The notes below the pieces were generated by a model. That model did no database searches, was not told the origin of the DNA, and worked only from the letters and a program-made list of their open reading frames with translations. From positions 1-20,000 of the forward strand of contig SUUD01000008.1 in the NCBI GenBank assembly GCA_015062715.1: a stretch of DNA of 20,000 bases, written 5' to 3'. Position numbers and translations under genes: made by a program. The stretch comes from Olsenella sp. Its GTDB lineage: Bacteria; Actinomycetota; Coriobacteriia; Coriobacteriales; Atopobiaceae. This document shows positions 14,426 through 20,000 of the stretch, piece by piece. Position 1 is the first letter of the stretch; each line of letters starts with the position of its first letter.

Positions 14426-14836
14426 ATGGCCCAGATCACCTGTCAGTTCGTGCGGCCCGACAAGCTCATCTACGAGGGGCCGGTCGCCAGCCTCGTGCTC
14501 GCCACGCACACCGGCGAGCTTGGCGTGTGGCCCGGCCACGCGGCCGAGATCTGCGCCCTGGGCGACGGCGTCGTGCGCCTCACACGCCTCCCCGAGGACG
14601 GCGGCGGCGTCGACAAGGTGATCATCTCGGGCGGTTACGCCGAGATCGACAACGACGTCGTGATCATCCTCGCCGACCATGCGCGCTGGTCCGACGACAT
14701 CGAGCCGGCCGTCGTGCGCGAGACGCGCGCCAAGGCAGAGGCGGACCGCGACGCCCTTGCCGAGAGCGACCACCGCCGTGCGTACTACGAGAACAAGATT
14801 GCCTGGTGCGACCTGCTCCTCAAGCACGCGGAGTAG
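14426..14836 (+). CDS. atpC: F1Fo ATP synthase subunit epsilon
   Basis: Rotor-tip subunit that couples gamma to the c-ring and can inhibit ATP hydrolysis; 136 residues, normal length. The N-terminal beta-sandwich is recognisable from CQFVRPDKLIYEGPVASLVLATHTGELGV through GHAAEICALGDGVV and GGYAEIDNDVVIILAD. A C-terminal helical pair (VRETRAKAEADRDALAESDHRRAYYENKIAWCDLLLKH) is complete. It begins 7 bases after atpD and is the last gene of the operon, followed by a terminator. Confidence 0.95.
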   Translation: MAQITCQFVRPDKLIYEGPVASLVLATHTGELGVWPGHAAEICALGDGVVRLTRLPEDGGGVDKVIISGGYAEIDNDVVIILADHARWSDDIEPAVVRETRAKAEADRDALAESDHRRAYYENKIAWCDLLLKHAE

Positions 14837-14858
14837 GGTTGGCAACACAGACGTGACC

Positions 14859-14896
14859 GGGGGTCGCTGGCTTTGCGCCGGCGGCCCCCTCTCTTT
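14859..14896 (+). terminator. Rho-independent terminator of the ATP synthase operon
   Basis: A 13-bp stem with two G-U wobbles (14859-14871 with 14877-14889) encloses the loop TTTGC and is followed by TCTCTTT. It begins 22 bases after the atpC stop. Confidence 0.85.
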
Positions 14897-14951
14897 ACGC
14901 ACATCGAACCAGTCCGTCTGGCTCCTTGCGCAGGCTGGACCAAAAGAGAGG

Positions 14952-15020
14952 CCGAAAGTGGCACGTTTTGCGTAACGAGAGCCGATAGTGGTCCAAGGTG
15001 CGTCACGAGTGGCCGATAAC
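14952..15020. repeat. Three approximate tandem repeats upstream of murA
   Basis: The motif CCGAAAGTGG (14952), CCGATAGTGG (14982) and CCGATAAC (15013) recurs with spacings of 30 and 31 bp, about three helical turns. The first two units also share GCGT-ACGAG downstream (14970 and 15000 areas), so the units are about 28 bp of partial identity. They lie between the atp terminator and the murA promoter and could be operator sites on one face of the helix; the binding protein is unknown. Confidence 0.55.
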
Positions 15021-15087
15021 AACCCGCGCGAGGTACAGGGCCTTCCCTGCCCGTCACGACAGGACCCATGTAACCGACAAAGGCTGT

Positions 15088-15096
15088 TGGTATACT
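15088..15096 (+). promoter_or_regulatory. Extended -10 promoter of murA
   Basis: TGG followed by TATACT (15091-15096) is an extended -10 element with a near-consensus hexamer. The -35 region is poor (TGTAAC at 15069-15074, 16 bases upstream), as is common with extended -10 promoters. The start of murA is 34 bases further on, behind GGAGGG. Confidence 0.6.
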
Positions 15097-15129
15097 CAAC
15101 GGCAGGCAACACGTCCCAATGGAGGGTGC

Positions 15130-16422
15130 ATGGAAGTAATACAGGTCTTGGGGGGCCGCCCCGTCACGGGCGAGGTCCTCGTCGAGGGCGCCAAGAACTC
15201 CGCGCTCAAGCTCATGGCGGCAACCATCGCCGCCCCCGGCGTCACCACCCTCAAGAACGTGCCCGACATCTCGGACGTCCACGTCATGGGCAAGGTCCTC
15301 AAGCGCCTCGGCGCCAAGATCGAGGTCGTCAACAAGCACGAGCTGCGCATCGACACCACGGACGTCGACAAGTGGGAGACCCCCTACGAGCTCGTCGCCC
15401 AGATGCGCGCCTCCACGGCCGTGCTGGGGCCGCTCATCTCGCGCTTCGGCAAGGCCGTCGTGGCCATGCCGGGCGGCTGCAACATCGGCGAGCGCAAGAT
15501 CGACATGCACATCCTGGGACTCGAGGCCCTGGGCGTCGAGTTCAAGGTCGACCACGGCAACATCCACGCCTCGACCCCCAACGGCCTCCACGGCGAGACG
15601 GTCACGCTCGCATTCGCCAGCGTTGGCGCCACCGAGAACCTCATCATGGCCTCCGTGCGCGCCCGGGGCGTGACGGTCATCGACAACGCCGCCCGCGAGC
15701 CCGAGATCGTCGACCTCGCGAACATGCTCAACGAGATGGGCGCCGACATCCGCGGCGCCGGCACCCCCGTGGTCGAGATCCACGGCGTGGGCGAGCTGCA
15801 CCCCGTCACCCACACCGTCGTGGGTGACCGCATCGAGGCGGGCACGTTCATCGCCACCGGCGCCCTGTGCGGCGCCCCCATCACGGTGCGTGGCTTCGAC
15901 CCCCTGCACCTGGGCCTGGTGCTGCGCAAGTACGCGCAGATGGGCATCTCCATCGAGCGCGGCGAGCGCGAGGTCACCGTCTGGCGCGACCGCCCGCTCG
16001 TCCCCACGGACATCCAGACCCTGCCGTTCCCCGGGTTCCCCACCGACATGCAGGCCCAGACCATGACGCTGCTGTCGCTGGCCAAGGGGAGCTGCATCAT
16101 CACCGAGAACGTCTTCGAGAACCGCTTCATGCTCGCGAGCGAGCTCAGGCGCATGGGCGCCGACATCACCATCGAGGGCCACCACGCCATCGTCCATGGC
16201 GTCGACGGCCTCTCGGGCGCCCAGGTCAAGTCGCCCGACCTGCGCGGCGGGGCGGCCCTAGTCATGGCGGGGCTGGTGGCCGACGGCTACACCACCATCG
16301 GCGATATCCACCACATCCGCCGCGGCTACGAGGACTTCGTCGAGAAGCTCCAGGCGCTCGGCGCCGACGTGCGCTACAACACGGTCGAGGTGGAAGAGGC
16401 GCCCCTGGGGTGGGACCTCTAG
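15130..16422 (+). CDS. murA: UDP-N-acetylglucosamine 1-carboxyvinyltransferase
   Basis: First committed step of peptidoglycan synthesis: transfer of enolpyruvate from PEP to UDP-GlcNAc in the cytosol; target of fosfomycin. The 430-residue length is normal. The substrate-binding GAKNSALKL is near the N-terminus, the active-site cysteine is C117 in MPGGCNIGERKIDMH, and the catalytic aspartate is in PGFPTDMQAQ. Having Cys rather than Asp at 117 predicts fosfomycin sensitivity at the target level. The ATG at 15130 follows GGAGGG. It has its own promoter, separate from the atp operon; linkage of murA to atpC is common in actinobacteria and clostridia. Confidence 0.97.
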   Translation: MEVIQVLGGRPVTGEVLVEGAKNSALKLMAATIAAPGVTTLKNVPDISDVHVMGKVLKRLGAKIEVVNKHELRIDTTDVDKWETPYELVAQMRASTAVLGPLISRFGKAVVAMPGGCNIGERKIDMHILGLEALGVEFKVDHGNIHASTPNGLHGETVTLAFASVGATENLIMASVRARGVTVIDNAAREPEIVDLANMLNEMGADIRGAGTPVVEIHGVGELHPVTHTVVGDRIEAGTFIATGALCGAPITVRGFDPLHLGLVLRKYAQMGISIERGEREVTVWRDRPLVPTDIQTLPFPGFPTDMQAQTMTLLSLAKGSCIITENVFENRFMLASELRRMGADITIEGHHAIVHGVDGLSGAQVKSPDLRGGAALVMAGLVADGYTTIGDIHHIRRGYEDFVEKLQALGADVRYNTVEVEEAPLGWDL

Positions 16423-16503
16423 GGCAAGCGGCATCGGCATGCGACCGGCACCAATGGGGTACCACTACTAGATAGGAAAGACCGCTCGTCTCATGGAGGG
16501 GCC

Positions 16504-16926
16504 ATGACAAAGACCGACATCGCCGCGGGGCACAACCTCACGATGGCCAACGAGGACTACCTCGAGTCCATCTACCGCATCATGACCGAGGACGGCCAGG
16601 TCGACGGCGTCCGCTCCGTCGACGTCGCCGAGCAGCTCGGCGTGTCGAAGGCGAGCGTCAACAAGGCCATCTCGACCCTGCGTGACGCAGGCTACGTCGA
16701 GCAGACCCGCTACGGCAAGGTGATGCTCACCGCGGAGGGCGCGGCCTACGCGGCCGACGTCTGGCGCTGCCACCGGATGCTGCGGGCCTTCCTCGAGCGG
16801 GACCTGGGGGTCGACCCCGAGACGGCCGACGCCGAGGCCTGCCTCATGGAGCATGCGCTCTCGCATGACACCATGCTCAAGTGGTTCGCCTACATGAGCG
16901 AGCACGGCCACGCGATCCCCGAGTAG
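16504..16926 (+). CDS. DtxR/MntR-family metal-dependent transcriptional repressor
   Basis: A 140-residue metal-sensing repressor of iron or manganese homeostasis genes. An N-terminal winged HTH (about residues 15-80: NEDYLESIYRI, SVDVAEQLGVSKASVNKAISTLRDAGYVEQ) is followed by the dimerisation and metal-binding helices. Probable ligands are D18 and E21 (as in MntR), H90 in WRCHRML, and C113, E116, H117 in EACLMEH (as in DtxR C102/E105/H106). It lacks a C-terminal SH3-like domain, like MntR. The metal specificity is therefore ambiguous. It starts 81 bases after murA, with GGAGGGG upstream of the ATG. Confidence 0.92.
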   Translation: MTKTDIAAGHNLTMANEDYLESIYRIMTEDGQVDGVRSVDVAEQLGVSKASVNKAISTLRDAGYVEQTRYGKVMLTAEGAAYAADVWRCHRMLRAFLERDLGVDPETADAEACLMEHALSHDTMLKWFAYMSEHGHAIPE

Positions 16927-16952
16927 GCCACCTGCGCCGCCCACAGGCATTT

Positions 16953-16987
16953 CGCGTCCGTCCGCGTGCGGCCCGCGTCCGTTCGCG
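16953..16987. repeat. Pair of 14-bp near-palindromic direct repeats
   Basis: CGCGTCCGTCCGCG (16953-16966) and CGCGTCCGTTCGCG (16974-16987) match at 13 of 14 positions and start 21 bp apart, two helical turns. Each has CGCG at both ends. They lie 26 bases after the DtxR-family gene and about 65 bases upstream of the galU palindrome. They may be a paired protein-binding site. Confidence 0.45.
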
Positions 16988-17053
16988 GTGCTCCGCTCGA
17001 CGTTTTCTGTGAAGGGTGACTTGCCCTTCGAAGCTTGGGATACAGTTCCCGTT

Positions 17054-17071
17054 GGTGGAAGCGCTTCCACC
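17054..17071. promoter_or_regulatory. LacI/CcpA-type operator palindrome upstream of galU
   Basis: GGTGGAAGCGCTTCCACC is a perfect 18-bp palindrome with a central CG and fits the LacI-family/cre pattern TGNAARCGNWWNCA. It lies 33 bases before the galU start codon. A weak candidate -10 (TACAGT, 17041-17046) with GTGACT (17016-17021) upstream would place it just downstream of the transcription start, a classical repressor position. No LacI-family gene is in the window. Confidence 0.6.
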
Positions 17072-17103
17072 CCATAAGGACCATCGAAAGGATTCATCAA
17101 CTC

Positions 17104-17994
17104 ATGAAGGCAGTCATTCCCGCCGCAGGACTCGGCACCCGCTTCCTCCCCGCCACCAAGGTGAGCCCCAAGGAGCTCCTCCCCGTCCTCGACAAGCCTG
17201 TCATCCAGTATGTCGTCGAGGAGGCCCTCGAGCCCGAGGGCGTCGACGAGGCGATCATCGTCAACTCCCACGTCAAGCCCCAGATCGAGGCGTACTTCTC
17301 GGTGGACACCGAGTTCGAGGCGTATCTGTGCGCCCATGGCAAGCAGGAGCTCGCCAAGCGCGTGCACGAGGCGAGCAGCCTGCCCGTCTCGTTCGTCTAC
17401 CAGGACGCCCCGCTCGGCCTGGGCCACGCCGTGCTGCAGGCCAAGGACAAGATGGACGGCGAGCCGTTCTTCGTCCTCCTGGGCGACTACTTCGTGCCCG
17501 ACCGCCTCATGAACGTCCGCATGGCCGAGGTCTCAGCGGCCCATGGCGGCGCGTCCGTCATCGCGGTCGCGCCCGTCCCCGAGGACCAGGTGAGTCGCTA
17601 CGGCATCATCGCCGGCGAGCCCGTCGGCTCCATCGAGGGCTTCGACGCCACCGGCGAGCAGGAGGGCGCCGTCTGGAAGGTGACGGGCATGGTCGAGAAG
17701 CCCGCGCGCGAGGAGGCCCCCTCGCACCTGTTCATCGTGGGCCGCTACCTGCTCTCGCCGCGCGTCATGGAGCTGCTCGAGGACCAGACCCCCGGCGCCG
17801 GCGGCGAGATTCAGCTCACCGATGCCATGGTGCGCCTGCTCGAGGAGGAGGAGATGTACGCGCTCGTCGTCGACCCCCTCGAGGGCTGCGACACCGGCAC
17901 GCCGGCCGCCTGGGCCGCGACCAACGCACGCATGACGCTGGCCTCGCCCGACGCCGACGCCTTCCGCGAGGCGCTCGGCCCGGCGGTCATCTAG
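17104..17994 (+). CDS. galU: UTP-glucose-1-phosphate uridylyltransferase
   Basis: Makes UDP-glucose from UTP and glucose-1-phosphate for cell-envelope glycans and galactose use. The 296-residue product has the GalU signature at the N-terminus (PAAGLGTRFLPATK, then SPKELLPVLDKPVIQYVVEEA), the substrate-binding stretch QDAPLGLGHAVLQAKD, LLGDYF around residue 124, VEKPAREEAPS and the late GAGGEIQLTDAM. The ATG at 17104 starts the family's conserved end; the frame opens earlier at 17035 but upstream codons cover the operator. GAAAGGA lies about 11 bases upstream. The phosphohexomutase gene follows 19 bases later, so the two probably form one operon. Confidence 0.95.
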   Translation: MKAVIPAAGLGTRFLPATKVSPKELLPVLDKPVIQYVVEEALEPEGVDEAIIVNSHVKPQIEAYFSVDTEFEAYLCAHGKQELAKRVHEASSLPVSFVYQDAPLGLGHAVLQAKDKMDGEPFFVLLGDYFVPDRLMNVRMAEVSAAHGGASVIAVAPVPEDQVSRYGIIAGEPVGSIEGFDATGEQEGAVWKVTGMVEKPAREEAPSHLFIVGRYLLSPRVMELLEDQTPGAGGEIQLTDAMVRLLEEEEMYALVVDPLEGCDTGTPAAWAATNARMTLASPDADAFREALGPAVI

Positions 17995-18013
17995 CAAGAG
18001 GGAGCGGGACGCG

Positions 18014-19420
18014 GTGGCAGCCGAGGCTAACCTCATCCACTTCGGGACCAAGGGCTGGCGTGCCCGTCTCGACGAGGGGTTTGGCGAGGCCAACGTGATG
18101 CGGCTGGCCGACGGCCTCGGCGCCGTCTGGTCCGAGGCCCATCCCGGCGCCCGCATCATCGTGGGCTACGACACCCGTCCCGGCGCCGGCGCCTTCGCCC
18201 GGGTCGCGGCGGAGGTCCTCGCGGGCTGGGGGCTCGAGGCCCTCGTGTCCGACCGGCCCTGCCCCACGCCCGCCCTGGGCTTCGCCATCGCCCACGACGA
18301 TGCCGCCTGCGGCGGCGTCATGATCACCGCGAGCGCCTCGCCGGCAGACTACCAGGGCGTCTTCGTGCGCGACGCCGAGGGGCTCATGCCCACCGAGGAG
18401 TTCCTCGACGAGGTCGAGGCCCTCGTGCCGGGCGACCCCGACGTCACCCGCGCAATCCCGGGCACCATCGACCTCATGGACGGCTACCTCGACGCCCTCA
18501 GGGGCTACGTCGATGCCGACGCCATCGCGTCGGCGGGCCTGCGCCTGGTCGTCGACCCCCTCTATGGCAGCGGCCAGGGCTATCTCGCCGACCTGCTGCG
18601 CTCGCTTGGCTGCGAGGTGCGCGAGATCCACGGCGAGCAGACGGGCGATCTCGGCGGCATCCACCCGCGTGCGGTGGAGCCCTGGGTCGACAAGTGCGAG
18701 CGGCTCGTCACCCAGACGGGCTCGCACGCGGGCCTCGTGCTCGACGGCGACGCCGACCGCTTCGGGTTCGTGACCGGCGATGGCCGGCTTGTCTCGGCAA
18801 ACCGCGCCGCGGCGCTTTTGGTCGACCACATCGCCACCACCAACGGCGCGCCCGGGCGCGTCGTCATGCCCCTCTCGGGCTCCACCTATATAAGAAGGCA
18901 GGCGAAGCGCCTTGGCTGCCCGCTCTCGGTGCGGCCCATCGGCTTCGGCTCCTCATATAGAGAGTTGCACCGCCCCGACGCCCTCATGGGGATAGGGGAG
19001 TACGGCGGCATCGCCCACGTGCGCCACTTCCTCGAGCGCGATGGCATCCTGGCGACGCTGCTGCTGTGCGAGATGATGGCCGTGCGCTCCCTGGATGCGG
19101 CCGGGCTCGAGCGGGCGCTCGACGAGCAGGTGGGGCATCTGGACTACGGCCAGCGCGACATCCGCCTGGACGCCGCGCGCGTGCAGACGCTGCGCATGCT
19201 GATCCCGGGGCTCAACCCCGGCGTCGTGGCGGGCGAGGAGCCCACGGGCGTGAGCCACGCCGACGGCCTGCACCTGACGTTCGCCGACGGCTCCTGGCTC
19301 ATGGTCCGCCCCTCGCGCACCGAGCCGGTCGTCCGCGTCTACGCGGAGGCGGAGTCCCCCGCGCGCCGCGACGAGCTGATCGACGCGGGCTGCCGCATCG
19401 CGCGCGAGGAGTCACTCTAA
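18014..19420 (+). CDS. Phosphoglucomutase/phosphomannomutase-family protein with altered active-site motif
   Basis: An alpha-D-phosphohexomutase, 468 residues, four-domain family. Visible landmarks are FGTKGWRA at the N-terminus, the catalytic serine region TASASP (S107), the metal loop DGDADRF (D244, D246, D248), a sugar-binding segment GIGEYGGI and the phosphate-binding RPSRTEPVVRVY (432-442). The canonical TASHNP is TASASP here and GGEESG reads GIGEYGG, so the protein is a divergent member; activity on glucose-1-phosphate is probable because galU lies 19 bases upstream. The GTG start has GGAG upstream. A short patch around 18887-18995 uses ATA, AGA and AGG codons, unlike the rest of the gene. 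Confidence 0.88.
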   Translation: MAAEANLIHFGTKGWRARLDEGFGEANVMRLADGLGAVWSEAHPGARIIVGYDTRPGAGAFARVAAEVLAGWGLEALVSDRPCPTPALGFAIAHDDAACGGVMITASASPADYQGVFVRDAEGLMPTEEFLDEVEALVPGDPDVTRAIPGTIDLMDGYLDALRGYVDADAIASAGLRLVVDPLYGSGQGYLADLLRSLGCEVREIHGEQTGDLGGIHPRAVEPWVDKCERLVTQTGSHAGLVLDGDADRFGFVTGDGRLVSANRAAALLVDHIATTNGAPGRVVMPLSGSTYIRRQAKRLGCPLSVRPIGFGSSYRELHRPDALMGIGEYGGIAHVRHFLERDGILATLLLCEMMAVRSLDAAGLERALDEQVGHLDYGQRDIRLDAARVQTLRMLIPGLNPGVVAGEEPTGVSHADGLHLTFADGSWLMVRPSRTEPVVRVYAEAESPARRDELIDAGCRIAREESL

Positions 19421-19423
19421 GAA

Positions 19424-19456
19424 CGTTGGCATGGGACGCCGCAAGGCGCCCCAACG
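19424..19456 (+). terminator. Hairpin after the mutase gene, possible terminator
   Basis: CGTTGG (19424-19429) can pair with CCAACG (19451-19456), and inside it CGCC-GCAA-GGCG (19437-19448) forms a tetraloop stem; an alternative 9-bp stem with one mismatch spans 19432-19453. There is no T-tract, so efficiency is uncertain. Confidence 0.45.
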
Positions 19457-19461
19457 CGTTA

Positions 19462-19479
19462 TGTGGAGGCCGCTCCACA
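19462..19479. other. 7-bp dyad upstream of the rRNA promoter
   Basis: TGTGGAG (19462-19468) pairs with CTCCACA (19473-19479) around GCCG. It lies about 50 bases upstream of the rRNA -35 box and could be a regulatory site or part of the mutase transcript end. Confidence 0.35.
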
Positions 19480-19527
19480 CATCCCAGAATACCTTTCGCC
19501 GGGCCAAACCTACCGTTCGTCTACCCA

Positions 19528-19557
19528 TTGACTAGGGTGATTACCTGCGGGTATACT
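19528..19557 (+). promoter_or_regulatory. Promoter of the rRNA operon
   Basis: TTGACT (19528-19533) and TATACT (19552-19557) are near-consensus sigma70-type boxes with an 18-bp spacer, about 350 bp before the 16S rRNA. Transcription should begin at about 19564. It is the strongest promoter in the window. Confidence 0.85.
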
Positions 19558-19563
19558 TCAATT

Positions 19564-19907
19564 CCCGCCCAATCCGAGATCTAGCGAACGCATTCGGAAC
19601 TGGCGTGTTTTATGAAGGAGATATGAAAGGAAAGCGACTTTCGAGATTCTCCTTGCGCCGGGGGGCGGCAGTGCGTATAGTCATTTCTCGCGCCGCACCG
19701 AGGGCCGCCAAACAAGACGGACCACAGAGCGCGCGGCGAACCTTGAAAACCGGATACTGCGATCGAAAGATCGACGAAGACAGACCAGCGAAATTCGAAT
19801 GTCTGAACATTAGTTCAGAGCCAGTCAATTTCAGCGAATCCGAGATCAGCGGAATCTTAGGACGGGATCTGCTCACCACTCACATGATTCAGGCTTTGCC
19901 TGAGAAT
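19564..19907 (+). ncRNA. rRNA operon leader transcript
   Basis: About 345 bases of untranslated leader. It contains the segment CTTGAAAACCGGATA (19742-19756), which resembles sequences near rRNA genes in Gram-positive bacteria, and several hairpins: CGATC-GAAA-GATCG (19760-19773, GNRA loop), TCTGAAC-ATTA-GTTCAGA (19802-19819) and TCAGGC-TTT-GCCTGA (19889-19903). These are probably antitermination and processing structures; the partner strand of the 16S processing stem would lie beyond the window. Confidence 0.6.
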
Positions 19908-20000
19908 TTGAACGGAGAGTTCGATCCTGGCTCAGGATGAACGCTGGCGGCGCGCCTAACACATGCAAGTCGAACGATTAAGACACCTTCGGGTGTGTAT
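19908..20000 (+). rRNA. 16S ribosomal RNA, 5' end (cut by the window edge)
   Basis: AGAGTTCGATCCTGGCTCAG at 19916-19935 is the universal 27F region, with C for the usual T at one position. It is followed by ATGAACGCTGGCGGCGCGCC, the TAACACATGCAAGTCGAACG stretch and a V1 hairpin (ACACCTTCGGGTGT). The 5' end is set about 8 bases before AGAGTT by comparison with other 16S genes. The pattern fits Coriobacteriia. Confidence 0.95.

Noticed and set aside
12946..14439. Long - strand open frame opposite atpD
   Set aside because: Shadow of atpD; low-complexity composition.
19605..19940. Open frame of 111 codons in the rRNA leader
   Set aside because: It lies in the leader transcript and runs into the 16S rRNA gene; the product has no recognisable features.
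1..20000. CRISPR arrays, insertion sequences, phage genes or tRNA genes
   Set aside because: No regularly spaced identical repeats, transposase or phage proteins, terminal inverted repeats, or tRNA-like folds were seen; the gene content is chromosomal and housekeeping apart from the decarboxylase locus.

Overview
The window is high-GC DNA (apart from a few AT-richer intergenic stretches) from an actinobacterium, most likely a member of the class Coriobacteriia (Atopobium/Olsenella-like). The grounds are the first 93 or so bases of a 16S rRNA gene at the right edge, whose opening and V1 hairpin look like that group, the GC-rich codon use, and the style of the F-type ATP synthase genes. This placement comes from memory of such sequences, not from a search.

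Layout: (1) 101-804, upp (uracil salvage) with a strong terminator. (2) 904-7597, an aromatic-acid decarboxylation locus. A LysR-type regulator reads leftward. Divergent from it are a BsdC/VdcC-type UbiD decarboxylase, its small zinc-ribbon D subunit, a DASS-family carboxylate transporter, a UbiX-type flavin prenyltransferase and a second, LpdC-type UbiD decarboxylase. Hairpins lie between several cistrons. (3) 7626-7937, a small stand-alone LuxR-type HTH protein. (4) 8096-14896, a complete F1Fo ATP synthase operon (small membrane protein, then atpB-E-F-H-A-G-D-C) ending in a terminator. (5) 15130-16926, murA and a DtxR-family metal-dependent repressor. (6) 17104-19420, galU and a phosphohexomutase, preceded by a perfect LacI-type palindrome. 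(7) 19424-20000, hairpins, a strong sigma70-type promoter, a long rRNA leader and the start of the 16S rRNA gene.

How the parts fit: the decarboxylase locus can import a phenolic acid (the gallate/protocatechuate/hydroxybenzoate class is inferred), make prenylated FMN with UbiX, and remove CO2 with one or both UbiD enzymes. Two UbiD subfamilies share one UbiX and one transporter. Decarboxylation consumes a cytoplasmic proton, so it could support the proton-motive force used by the neighbouring ATP synthase; that link is inference only. galU and the mutase would make UDP-glucose from glucose-6-phosphate.

Most unusual points: AtpH (delta) consists only of the C-terminal half of the family; AtpE is only 63 residues; AtpF begins with a signal-peptide-like segment; AtpA carries an insertion and an acidic tail, and AtpD an N-terminal extension; the second UbiD lacks the first glutamate of the usual catalytic pair; the mutase has an altered TASHNP motif. 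Several regulatory DNA patterns are also present, including nested inverted repeats at the LysR/UbiD divergent region, 30-bp-spaced repeats upstream of murA, and a 21-bp-spaced repeat pair upstream of galU.
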